A stretch of 64,000 bases of DNA, from assembly GCF_003323745.1 (NCBI RefSeq), contig NZ_QOIL01000014.1:186001-250000 (forward strand), read 5' to 3'. A program made the position numbers and the translations under genes. The DNA is from Sphaerisporangium album (GTDB lineage Bacteria; Actinomycetota; Actinomycetes; Streptosporangiales; Streptosporangiaceae). This document shows positions 13,158-21,439 of this stretch, one piece after another (within the stretch, counting starts at the first letter, position 1; the number at the start of each line of letters is the position of its first letter). Under the pieces are notes generated by a model. That model was not told where the DNA came from. It worked only from the letters and a program-made list of their open reading frames with translations, and ran no database searches.

Positions 13158-14354
13158 ATGTCCCGCCGCCTGTCGCGGCGTGCTCTGCCCTTGTGCGTGT
13201 TGTTGACCGGCGTGCTGACCGGTGGCCTCATCCGCGCCACATCCGCAGCGCACGCCCACGCCGACCCGTCCCGGCCCCGCGCCGACCGGCCGCCGGCCGC
13301 GCTGCTCCAGCAGTCGGCGAGCGCGCGGCTCAAGGCCGACGGCTCACTGTCGGACGTCGTGGGCCTGTCCGCCACCGACATCTGGGCCGTGGGCCAGGAG
13401 GACGTCTGGGAGGCCTGGCAGAACCGCAGCGTGATCACCCACTGGGACGGCTCCGCCTGGACCGAGTTCGGCATCCGGAACGACGCCTCCGGCGCGGGGC
13501 ACCTGCGGTCGGTCGCCGCCCCCTCGCCCCGCGAGATCTGGGCCGTCGGCGACGGTCACGACGGCCTTCCGTACGTCGTGCGCGGCGACGGCTCGGCGTT
13601 CGACCGCGTCAGCGTGCCGCAGTTCGGCTCGCGCGACTGGCTGGGCGGCGTCGCGGCCGTGCCCGGCCGAACCGTGGCCGTCGGCAGCCGGGGTGGGACG
13701 CCGCTCATCGCCACGGCCACCTCGGCGGGCTGGACCGTCACCGAGGGCGAGAACGACGGCACACTGTACGGCGTCGCGCTCACCCGCAAGGGCGACGCGG
13801 GCTGGGCGGTCGGCGACGACGGCGGCCGGCCGATGATCATGCGCTTCGACGGCGACACCTGGGACCCGGTCCCGGCGCCGTCCGTCGAGGGAGGCTTCCT
13901 GCGGGACGTCGCCGTCGACGGCCCCAGGAAGGCGGTCGCCGTGGGCGGCGTCTACCACGACGGCGGGAAGATCACCCCGCTGGTGCTCACCTGGAACGGC
14001 AAGCGGTGGAGCCGGGCCTCGATCCCCACCCGGTACGCCGAGCTGTACGGCGTGACCGGTGACGGCAAGGGCCACTTCTGGGCCTCCGGGTACGACCCCG
14101 AGCACGCGGGGCAGGCGTACCTGCTGCGCGGTGGCCCGTCCGGCGGCTGGCGGGTCGTGCGCGGCAAGTCCTCACCCGCGCCGCGCACCATGCGCCTGCA
14201 GGCCGTCACGCACGTCGGCGACCTCACGCTCGCCGTCGGGCACGTCGTGGACGCCGACGAGCGGTACACCGACGTGGTCGAGCGCTTCCAGCCGGGCACA
14301 CCGAAGACCGTCACCGCGACGCCGAAGACCCAGAGCCCGCCCGCCCAGCGGTGA
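13158..14354 (+). CDS. secreted beta-propeller-like protein
   Basis: A 398-residue exported protein. The N-terminus has a twin-Arg-rich start, a hydrophobic core (LPLCVLLTGVLTGGL) and an AHAHAD cleavage region; there is no lipobox Cys. The mature part repeats the motif xIWAVGxxxx (ATDIWAVG, REIWAVGDG, GWAVGDDGG, KAVAVGGVY, HFWASGYD, TLAVGHVV), which is typical of a six- or seven-bladed propeller. The tail is Pro/Thr rich. No enzymatic residues are recognised. TACGAT (13146-13151) lies 6 nt before the ATG, suggesting a leaderless mRNA. Confidence 0.75.
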   Translation: MSRRLSRRALPLCVLLTGVLTGGLIRATSAAHAHADPSRPRADRPPAALLQQSASARLKADGSLSDVVGLSATDIWAVGQEDVWEAWQNRSVITHWDGSAWTEFGIRNDASGAGHLRSVAAPSPREIWAVGDGHDGLPYVVRGDGSAFDRVSVPQFGSRDWLGGVAAVPGRTVAVGSRGGTPLIATATSAGWTVTEGENDGTLYGVALTRKGDAGWAVGDDGGRPMIMRFDGDTWDPVPAPSVEGGFLRDVAVDGPRKAVAVGGVYHDGGKITPLVLTWNGKRWSRASIPTRYAELYGVTGDGKGHFWASGYDPEHAGQAYLLRGGPSGGWRVVRGKSSPAPRTMRLQAVTHVGDLTLAVGHVVDADERYTDVVERFQPGTPKTVTATPKTQSPPAQR

Positions 14355-14355
14355 C

Positions 14356-14374
14356 CTCGCCGGTCTCCGGCGAG
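14356..14374. terminator. bidirectional terminator hairpin
   Basis: An 8-bp perfect stem, CTCGCCGG / CCGGCGAG, with a 3-nt loop lies between the converging beta-propeller and small membrane protein genes. There is no U-run, as is common in high-GC actinomycetes. Confidence 0.6.
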
Positions 14375-14399
14375 ACCCCGGGCGGGGGCGCGGGCCGGG

Positions 14400-14864
14400 T
14401 CAGACGATGGCGCCGTCGTCCCACCCCGAGTCCGGGGGCGGGCCGTCGCCCATGCGCACGATCAGCGCGACGAAGCCGCCGATGAACGCGGCGATGGCGG
14501 CGAAGATGATCCAGCCGTCCATCGGCCAAGACAACAGCGCGGCCAGCAGCAGATAGGCCGGGCCGCCGAACAGCGCCAGCCAGGCGACCTTCGTGCCGGA
14601 GTCCATCTTGGGGAGCGGTGGCGGGGGAGGAGGGACGTAGTGGTCGCCGTCGTCCTCCTGGGGCGCGGCGGGGCGGACGTCCTCCTCGGCGACCTCCTCG
14701 GCGGTCTCGGCGGGGATCTCCGCCTTCACGGCCTGGGGGGCGTCTTCGGTGGGGACGTTCTCGCGGTCCGGCCATGGCTGGCCGGCCGAAGGGGCTTCGG
14801 CGGTCTCGTTGAAGGAGGCGACGATCTGACGCCAGACCTCGTCCTCATCACTCTGCGGCGTCAC
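14400..14864 (-). CDS. small two-TM membrane protein
   Basis: A 154-residue protein with a long acidic, Pro-rich cytoplasmic N-terminus (about 90 residues, including a run of seven prolines) and two adjacent membrane helices (AWLALFGGPAYLLLAALL and WIIFAAIAAFIGGFVALIV). It ends in a short acidic tail. No enzymatic domain is recognised; proteins of this layout are common and uncharacterised in actinomycetes. The GTG start has only a weak upstream ribosome site. It shares a terminator with the converging beta-propeller gene. Confidence 0.7.
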   Translation of the reverse strand: MTPQSDEDEVWRQIVASFNETAEAPSAGQPWPDRENVPTEDAPQAVKAEIPAETAEEVAEEDVRPAAPQEDDGDHYVPPPPPPLPKMDSGTKVAWLALFGGPAYLLLAALLSWPMDGWIIFAAIAAFIGGFVALIVRMGDGPPPDSGWDDGAIV

Positions 14865-14999
14865 CGGTCACTTCGATTCGTCCAATGCTCGTGATCACGA
14901 CTGCTGTACGGCTGGGTGCTGATCGTGTTCCCCGGGGCTCCGGTCGGGCGGCCCGGACGTACGGATCTCGCCGCCGTGCCGCCTCGCCGCGGAGGCCGG

Positions 15000-15761
15000 T
15001 CAGTCTCTTTGCAAGGGTACCGAGGCGTGGGTCCTGATGAATTCGAGGCTGCCCTCGAAAATCTCGGGGGCATCGTTGTCGAGCGTCGCGACGTGGTAAC
15101 TGTTGACGCATTCCCGCACCGTCAGGTTGTCACCGAGCGCCTGGCGCAGGAAGCGGACGCTGGCCGGCTTCACGACGTGGTCCTCCGGGCTGTGGTAGAC
15201 GAGCACGGGCTGGGTGACCCGGCCGAGCTCGGACTGCACCAGCGACCACAGCCGCGGCAGCGTCGCCGCGGCGCTCAGCGGCGTGCGCGTGTAGCCCAGC
15301 TCGGTCACCCCCTCGCGCTTGATGTCCCCCGCGACGCCGGCCACCGAGGAGACCACGAACCTCAGCACCGGCGCGAGCTTCAGCAACGGGACGTCGTTCA
15401 CGATCGACGGGTTCACGACCACCACCCCCCGCACCTGCGGGCCCTGGACCTCCGCCAGACGCAGCGCCATGCACGCCCCGAGGGACAGGCCCATGACGAA
15501 CACCTCGGCGCAGCGGGCCCTGAGCGCCTCGAACGCCCGCTCCAGCTCGGCGAACCAGTCCTCCCAGCGGGTGCGGTTCATCTCCTGCCAGGTCGTGCCG
15601 TGGCCCGGAAGGCGGGGCAGCGAGACGGTCAGGCCGGCCGCCGCGAGATACTCCGCCCATGGGCGCAGCGACTGCGGCGTCCCGGTGAAACCATGACAGA
15701 GCAGGACGCCGATCTGTCCACCTTCGTGCTGATACGGCTCGGAGCCGGGCATGAGCGGCAT
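15000..15761 (-). CDS. carboxylesterase / monoacylglycerol lipase-like hydrolase
   Basis: A 253-residue alpha/beta hydrolase of the Est30/monoglyceride lipase type. The oxyanion segment is LLCHGFTGTPQ, the nucleophile elbow GLSLGA, followed by an Asp in the SPEDHVV segment and a C-terminal SYHVATLD carrying the catalytic His. ATG 15761 is fixed by a strong AGGAGG site at close spacing, so the longer in-frame extension upstream is not coding. It diverges from the acyltransferase gene, with about 200 bp between them. A role in acylglycerol or ester turnover is likely; the substrate is not shown. Confidence 0.88.
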   Translation of the reverse strand: MPLMPGSEPYQHEGGQIGVLLCHGFTGTPQSLRPWAEYLAAAGLTVSLPRLPGHGTTWQEMNRTRWEDWFAELERAFEALRARCAEVFVMGLSLGACMALRLAEVQGPQVRGVVVVNPSIVNDVPLLKLAPVLRFVVSSVAGVAGDIKREGVTELGYTRTPLSAAATLPRLWSLVQSELGRVTQPVLVYHSPEDHVVKPASVRFLRQALGDNLTVRECVNSYHVATLDNDAPEIFEGSLEFIRTHASVPLQRD

Positions 15762-15966
15762 GGTTCCCCTCCTGATGCGGCTCGCCTGATCGTCGCACGT
15801 TCCAGGCCTCCCCGCGAGATCCGTTGGCCCGGTGTCGTGGGTTGTGAGACTCGGAAGTGTAGGTCCGGTGCGCCGGGCATGCGAAGATGACGCCACGCCG
15901 CGGCGCAGAGCCGTGAACGCCGACAAAGCCGCCGAAGCCGGATAAGCCAGAGAAGAGGTGCCCCGA

Positions 15967-16680
15967 GTGTTCTACTGGGTGGTGAAGGCCATTCTCGGCC
16001 CATTCCTCCATCTGGTGTTCCGTCCCTGGGCCGAAGGGAAGGAGAACGTCCCGAGGCACGGCCCGGCCATCATGGCCGGCAACCACCTGTCGTTCGCCGA
16101 CCACTTCTTCGGGCCGCTGCCGCTGCCGCGCAAGGTCATCTCGCTCGGCAAGGCCGAATACTTCACCGGCCGTGGCATCAAGGGATTCTTCACCCGGCTG
16201 TTCTTCACCGGGGTCGGCACCGTGCCGATCGACCGGTCCGGCGGCAAGGCCAGCGAGGCGGCGCTGCGTACGGGCCTGCGCGTCCTGCGCGAGGGCGAGC
16301 TGCTCGGCATCTACCCCGAGGGCACCCGCTCGCCCGACGGGCGGCTCTACAAGGGCAAGACCGGCGTGGCCCGGCTCGCGCTGGAGTCACGGGTGCCGGT
16401 CATCCCCTGGGCGATGGTCAACACCTTCGAGATGATGCCCCCCGGCCGGTTGTTCCCCAAGCTCGGCATCCGCCCCGGCGTCCGGTACGGCAAGCCGCTC
16501 GACTTCTCCCGCTACTACGGCATGGAGGAGGACCGCCTGGTGCTGCGCGCCGTCACCGACGAGATCATGTACGCGCTGATGGAGCTGTCGGGCCAGGAGT
16601 ACGTCGACAAGTACGCGGCGAGCGCCAAGGTCGAGATGGCCAGGGCCGCCCGGAAGGCCGCCAAGCCCTCCGCGTCGTGA
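15967..16680 (+). CDS. 1-acyl-sn-glycerol-3-phosphate acyltransferase (PlsC-like)
   Basis: A 237-residue membrane-associated acyltransferase. It shows the family NHxxxxD motif (NHLSFADHF), the FTGVGTVPIDR block and the EGTRS phosphate-binding block. It would acylate lysophosphatidate or a related lysolipid in phospholipid synthesis. GTG 15967 (MFYWVVKAILG) is preferred because AGAAGAGG lies 8 nt before it; GTG 15958 overlaps that ribosome site. The C-terminal 30 residues are Lys/Arg/Ala rich. Its neighbours are an esterase and a YceI protein. Confidence 0.88.
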   Translation: MFYWVVKAILGPFLHLVFRPWAEGKENVPRHGPAIMAGNHLSFADHFFGPLPLPRKVISLGKAEYFTGRGIKGFFTRLFFTGVGTVPIDRSGGKASEAALRTGLRVLREGELLGIYPEGTRSPDGRLYKGKTGVARLALESRVPVIPWAMVNTFEMMPPGRLFPKLGIRPGVRYGKPLDFSRYYGMEEDRLVLRAVTDEIMYALMELSGQEYVDKYAASAKVEMARAARKAAKPSAS

Positions 16681-16734
16681 GCCGTCCGGGTGTGGCTAAC
16701 TTGTAGGGGAGGGGGCCTACGAGGTGAGCGAGCC

Positions 16735-17250
16735 ATGAACGAGCGGTACGTGATCTCGCCGGCGCGGTCGAAGATCGGGTTCGAGGCGAGCAGCAGCGTC
16801 CATCCGATCCACGGCGAGGCCGACGGCGTGAGCGGCTTCGTCGACGCGGCCGTCGTGGGCGGGCGCGTGGACCTCTCCGCCGAGCCCCGCATGCGTGTGG
16901 AACTGCCCGCCGAACGCCTGCGCTCGGGCAACCCGCTGTACGACGGCGAGCTGCGGCGGCGGATCGACGTCCGCGCGTACCCCCGGGTCACCGGCGAGGC
17001 CACCGAGGTCGAGGAGCTCACCGGGACCGGCCGCTACCGCGTCCAGGGCGACCTGACCTTCCACGGCGTCACCCGCCCCGTCGAGGGCGAGATCACCGTC
17101 TCCGCGCCGGACGACCGCACCCTGCTCATCGAGGGCGAGCAGATCTTCGATGTCCGCGACTTCGGGCTCCAGCCGCCGAAGATGCTGATGCTCCGCGTTC
17201 ATCCCCAGGTGAGGGTCCGCGTCCGGATCGTCGCCGAACGCGAGCCCTGA
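16735..17250 (+). CDS. YceI family protein
   Basis: A 171-residue YceI-like lipocalin fold (polyisoprenoid-binding type). The N-terminal SKIGFEASSSVHPIHGEADG and the middle GDLTFHGVTRPVEGEI motifs are diagnostic. There is no signal peptide, so it would act in the cytoplasm, unlike periplasmic E. coli YceI. The C-terminal region ends in a strand rich in Val and Arg. The ATG is preceded by GAGG. It converges on hypF with only about 20 bp between the stops. Confidence 0.85.
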   Translation: MNERYVISPARSKIGFEASSSVHPIHGEADGVSGFVDAAVVGGRVDLSAEPRMRVELPAERLRSGNPLYDGELRRRIDVRAYPRVTGEATEVEELTGTGRYRVQGDLTFHGVTRPVEGEITVSAPDDRTLLIEGEQIFDVRDFGLQPPKMLMLRVHPQVRVRVRIVAEREP

Positions 17251-17271
17251 CGGGCGGTCACGACAAGATCC

Positions 17272-19917
17272 TTACCGGTCCCTGGCAGCGGCGACCGCCA
17301 CCTGCCCGAGGCTGATGCCGCCGTCGTTCGGCGGGACGCGGGTGTGCGTCAGCACCGTGAACCCCCGCCCCTCCAGCCGGGCGGCCGTCCGCTCGACCAG
17401 GTGGGCGTTCTGGAACACCCCGCCGGACAGGGCCACGGCCGACAGGCCGGTGTGCTCGCGGACGCGCGCGCACCCCTCCACGATGAGCCGGGCGACCCCG
17501 TTGTGGAAGCGCGCGGAGACCAGCGGCGCCTCGACTCCCGCACTCAGATCGTCCAGGACGGCTCGGACGAGATCGTGACCGCGGACGACGAACGTCCCCA
17601 TCCGGGACGCCGTAGCCGTGTGCGGGGGCCCGGTGACGGGGCTTTCCGTTGTGCCCGACATTTCATGACCCGCCGGCTTCGCCGCGTTCGCCGTGTCGGT
17701 GGCGGTGCCCTCGGCGCACGGCGGGTCCGGTCCGTCGAGGATCCGGCACGAATAGGCCCGGTGCTCGTACCGGTCGGCGACGCGCTCCAGCTCGATGGCC
17801 GCTTGGCCCTCGTACGTCACCGTGTCGCGGCCCGTGGTCAGGGCCGCGACGGCGTCGAACAGCCGTCCCGCGCTGGAAGTGAGCGGCGCGTTCACGCCCT
17901 TCGCCGCCATGGCGACGACGGCGTCCCACCGGTCGGCGTTGCGGTCGCGGACCGCCAGCCCCCGCGCGGCATCCGTACCGGCCAGGTAGGCGGCGGCCAT
18001 GCGCCACGGCTGCCGGATCGCCGTCGCGCCGCCCGGCATGGGCACCGTCGCCAGATGTCCGGCGCGCCGGAAACCGGTCAGGTCGGCGACCAGGAACTCG
18101 CCTCCCCACAGCGTGCCGTCCAGGCCGTATCCGAGGCCGTCGAACGCCACGCCGATCACCGGGCCCTCGACGCCGTTGTCCGCCAGGCAGGAGGCGATGT
18201 GCGCGTGGTGGTGCTGCACGCCCACCGGCTCGGCGTCCTCCCGCTCCAGCGCGTACTTCGTCGAGAGGTACTCGGGGTGCAGGTCGTGCGCCACGAGCTC
18301 GGGACGGATGCCGAAGAGCCGCTCGAAGTGCCGCACGCCGCCGGTGAACGACCGCAGGGTCTCGTAGTTCTCCAGGTCGCCGATGTGGTGGGACACGAAC
18401 GCGTGACGGCCCTCGGCCAGGCAGAACGTGTGCTTCAGCTCGGCTCCGCAGCCGAGCACCGGCCGGCGCGCCTCCCGGGTGAGCCGCGCGGGCCGGGGGA
18501 CGTGCCCCCGCGAGCGGCGGACCGGCAGCTCGCGCCCGCGTACGACCCTCACCACCGAGTCGTCGGCGCGGATGTGGATGGCCCGGTCGTGCAGCAGGAA
18601 GGCGTCCGCGATGCCGCCCAGGCGCTCCAGCGCGGTCGCGTCGGCGTACGCGATCGGCTCGTCGGAGGCGTTTCCGCTGGTCAGCACTATGGGCTGGGGG
18701 AACCGGCGCAGCAGGAGGTGGTGTACGGGCGAGTAGGGCAGCATCACCCCGAGAAACCGGTCCCCCGCCGCCACCCCCTCCGCGACCCGCGCCGCGCCGT
18801 CATCCCCACGGGTGCCGATGGAGGAGCGGGTTCCGGTGAACGAGTGGACGCCGTCGTCCTGGCGTCTGCCGGTCTCCTCAGGGGAATCGCCGTCCGTGCG
18901 ACGGCGCAGCAGGACGATGGGGCGGCCGGCGTCCGTGAGCAGGCGCTCCTCCCGCGCGTCGAGGTGGCAGAGCGCCCGCGCGGTCTCCAGGTCCGGCACC
19001 ATCACCGCCAGCGGCCGCTCCTCGCGGCGCTTCCTCGCCCGCAGCGCCGTCACCGCGACCTCGCTGTCGGCCCGCACGGCCAGGTGGTAGCCGCCGATCC
19101 CCTTGACCGCGAGCACGGCCCCCCGCCGCAGGAGGCGGGCCGCCTGCTCGACGGGATCGCCGGGAATCTCGACCGGCCCGGACACGGCCGAGGCGTCGGC
19201 AGAGGGTGCGGGTGGGTCATCGGGACGGGGTGGGGGGAGGTCATCGGGAGGAGGTGCGGGCAGGTCACCGAGAGGAGATGGGGGGAGGTCACCGGCAGGC
19301 ACGGATGCCGGCTCGCGGCCCACGACGCCATGGCCGGCGTGCAGGAGGCGCAGGCGGGGGCCGCAGGCCGCGCAGCACACGGGCTGGGCATGGAAGCGGC
19401 GGCTCGCCGGGTCGTGGTACTCGGACGCGCACGCCTCGCACATCGCGAACGACGCCATCGTCGTGGTCGCCCGGTCGTACGGAGACTCACGCACGATCGT
19501 GAAGCGCGGCCCGCACGCCGTGCAGTTGATGAACGGGTAGCCGTACCTGCGGTCGGCCGGGTCGAAGAGTTCGCGGAGACAGTCGTCGCAGGTGGCCACG
19601 TCGGGGGAGATGAGCGCGCGGCCGTGGCCCGTTCCCGTGCTGGGCGCGATGCGGAACCCGTGCTCGCCGGTGACCGGGATCCGCCGCGAGGTGACCCGGT
19701 CCACGGTCGCCAGTGGGGGCGGCCGGTGGCGTACGGTCTCGACGAACTCCGCCACGGCCGTGGACGCGCCCTCGACCTCGATCACCACGCCGCGCTCGTC
19801 GTTCCCCACCACCCCCCGCAACCCGAGCCGCGTCGCCACCCGATGCACGAAGGGCCGGAAGCCCACCCCCTGAACGATCCCGTCGACCCTGACCTCGGCC
19901 CGGATGAATCCACTCAC
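17272..19917 (-). CDS. hypF: carbamoyltransferase HypF
   Basis: HypF makes the thiocarbamate on HypE that becomes the CN ligand of [NiFe]-hydrogenases. The 881 residues show all domains in order: acylphosphatase (GIVQGVGFRPFVHR, about 5-92), two C4 zinc units (CDDC, CTAC, CEAC, CAAC; about 110-185), YrdC-like (KGIGGYHLAV, TSGNASDEP) and the Kae1-like C-terminus (HHHAH, AFDGLGYG). It is about 110 residues longer than usual because of low-complexity linkers: a Pro/Asp repeat at about 196-250, a Gly/Thr/Asp-rich stretch, and a Thr/Ala/Pro-rich stretch in the Kae1-like part. The GTG start at 19917 is uncertain (19920 is equally possible). No other hyp or hydrogenase gene is in the window. Confidence 0.88.
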   Translation of the reverse strand: MSGFIRAEVRVDGIVQGVGFRPFVHRVATRLGLRGVVGNDERGVVIEVEGASTAVAEFVETVRHRPPPLATVDRVTSRRIPVTGEHGFRIAPSTGTGHGRALISPDVATCDDCLRELFDPADRRYGYPFINCTACGPRFTIVRESPYDRATTTMASFAMCEACASEYHDPASRRFHAQPVCCAACGPRLRLLHAGHGVVGREPASVPAGDLPPSPLGDLPAPPPDDLPPPRPDDPPAPSADASAVSGPVEIPGDPVEQAARLLRRGAVLAVKGIGGYHLAVRADSEVAVTALRARKRREERPLAVMVPDLETARALCHLDAREERLLTDAGRPIVLLRRRTDGDSPEETGRRQDDGVHSFTGTRSSIGTRGDDGAARVAEGVAAGDRFLGVMLPYSPVHHLLLRRFPQPIVLTSGNASDEPIAYADATALERLGGIADAFLLHDRAIHIRADDSVVRVVRGRELPVRRSRGHVPRPARLTREARRPVLGCGAELKHTFCLAEGRHAFVSHHIGDLENYETLRSFTGGVRHFERLFGIRPELVAHDLHPEYLSTKYALEREDAEPVGVQHHHAHIASCLADNGVEGPVIGVAFDGLGYGLDGTLWGGEFLVADLTGFRRAGHLATVPMPGGATAIRQPWRMAAAYLAGTDAARGLAVRDRNADRWDAVVAMAAKGVNAPLTSSAGRLFDAVAALTTGRDTVTYEGQAAIELERVADRYEHRAYSCRILDGPDPPCAEGTATDTANAAKPAGHEMSGTTESPVTGPPHTATASRMGTFVVRGHDLVRAVLDDLSAGVEAPLVSARFHNGVARLIVEGCARVREHTGLSAVALSGGVFQNAHLVERTAARLEGRGFTVLTHTRVPPNDGGISLGQVAVAAARDR

Positions 19918-20075
19918 CACCCCAGTCTCAACCGCCCCCTGACCAGGAACAACGACCTCACCACGAGGCGTGTCCCCGCCCCCTCCGGCCCTGTCGGCCC
20001 GCCTCCCGCCTCCGGCCCGCATCCCGTCCTCCCCGCCTGCGCGGGTGGTGTTGCGGGCTGGGGGTGTCTTGGGGG

Positions 20076-21107
20076 TCAGGGGCGGGCGGTGGATTCTCGG
20101 GCTATGAGTTCGGGTTGGAAGAGGATCTGGCGGTGGGCGTGGGTTTGGGGGTTCTCGCATTCGTCGATCAGGAGTTCGGTGGCGATGCGCCCCAGTTTGT
20201 GGGTGGGCTGGCGGATCGAGCTGAGGGCGACGGCGGAGGCGGCGGAGAAGTCGATGTCGTCGTAGCCGATGAGAGCGACGTCGCCGGGGACGCGGACGCC
20301 CGACTGGAGCAGGCCGCGCAGCACGCCGAGCGCGAGCAGGTCGTTGGCGCAGAAGATCGCGTCGGGGAGACGGCGTCCGGAGACCAGGTTCTCGGCCGCG
20401 TGCTGGCCCGCCCTGGCGTTCATCGTGGGCACCTCGACGACCTCGATGGCCGAGCCCGGGTCCAGTCCCGCCTCGCCCACCGCCCGTGCGGCGCCGCCGC
20501 CCCGGTCGCGGCACTGCCGGATGCCGGACGGTCCGGTGACGTACACCAGGCGGGTGGCCCCGGTGGAGAGGAGGTGCTCGGCGGCCATCTGCCCGCCGGC
20601 GAAGTCGTTGACGGCGACCGAGCACTGGTCGGGACGGTGGGCCCGGTGGTCGACCAGCACGACCCGGATGCCGCGCTCGCGCACGACGTCCAGCGGCCGG
20701 GGGTCGTCGGCGGAGGGGGTGATGAGCAGGCCGCGCACGCGCTGCTCGGCGAAGACCCGCAGGTTGCGGTCCTCCTTGGCGGGGTCTCCCGCCGAGTTGC
20801 CGAGGAGCACGGCGTACCCGCGCTCGCTCGCCAGGTCCTCGACGCCGGCGGCGACGTCGGTGAAGAAGGGGTTGGCGATGTCGATCAGCGACAGCCCGAT
20901 CGTGCGGCTGTGGCCCGCGCGGAGCGTGGAGGCCGAGCCGTGCCGGACGAAGCCGAGCTCGTTGATCACCTGCTCGACGCGGGAGCGGGTGTCGTCCGCG
21001 ACCTTGTGCGGCCGGTTCAGGACGTTCGACACCGTGCCGGGGGAGACACCGGCCCGCGCGGCGACCTCCTTGATGCTCACCGGGACGGCGGCACTCCCCG
21101 TGGTCAT
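20076..21107 (-). CDS. LacI-family transcriptional regulator
   Basis: A 343-residue repressor with a LacI helix-turn-helix at the N-terminus (SIKEVAARAGVSPGTVSNVLN) and a periplasmic-binding-protein-like effector domain. The effector is probably a sugar or nucleoside, but this cannot be read. The ATG is fixed by AAGGAG 6-9 nt upstream. Two related operator-like sites lie in the 330-bp gap between this gene and the MFS exporter, so it probably controls itself and the transporter. Downstream is hypF on the same strand, after a 158-bp gap with no clear promoter. Confidence 0.9.
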   Translation of the reverse strand: MTTGSAAVPVSIKEVAARAGVSPGTVSNVLNRPHKVADDTRSRVEQVINELGFVRHGSASTLRAGHSRTIGLSLIDIANPFFTDVAAGVEDLASERGYAVLLGNSAGDPAKEDRNLRVFAEQRVRGLLITPSADDPRPLDVVRERGIRVVLVDHRAHRPDQCSVAVNDFAGGQMAAEHLLSTGATRLVYVTGPSGIRQCRDRGGGAARAVGEAGLDPGSAIEVVEVPTMNARAGQHAAENLVSGRRLPDAIFCANDLLALGVLRGLLQSGVRVPGDVALIGYDDIDFSAASAVALSSIRQPTHKLGRIATELLIDECENPQTHAHRQILFQPELIARESTARP

Positions 21108-21135
21108 CCGGACTCCTTCCGTGGCGGGCGTCAAT

Positions 21136-21147
21136 TGAAACGTGGCA
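21136..21147. promoter_or_regulatory. candidate LacI operator (half-conserved), proximal to lacI-type gene
   Basis: TGAAACGTGGCA lies 29 bp upstream of the LacI-family start. Its left half is identical to the better site at 21302-21313 and the right half is degenerate. Confidence 0.4.
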
Positions 21148-21301
21148 GCGCCCGCCCGCGCCAGACCCCACGAGAAAATGCCCGCCCGCCGCCTCGGCGG
21201 CCACCGTGCGGCCTCCCGGACGGAACGAAGCTCTGGAAAACAGCCTTCCAATCGCGTGCGCCCGCTCCGGAGATTGACCGGCGTTCGTTCGGCGGAGTCG
21301 T

Positions 21302-21313
21302 TGAAACGTTACA
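21302..21313. promoter_or_regulatory. candidate LacI operator, proximal to MFS gene
   Basis: TGAAACGTTACA is nearly a perfect dyad around a central CG, as expected for LacI-family operators (AACGTT core). It lies about 130 bp upstream of the MFS start and shares TGAAACGT with 21136-21143. Confidence 0.5.
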
Positions 21314-21439
21314 AAAGCGCGGGCAAGGTCGCCGTGCCGCGCCCGTGTCCGTCCGTTGGACCCGGGCTTCTTGCGTTATGAAAGCGTCTGTATCGTCATG
21401 CGTGCCTGTGATCGTTATGGAGCATCGGAGGGCCCATAC

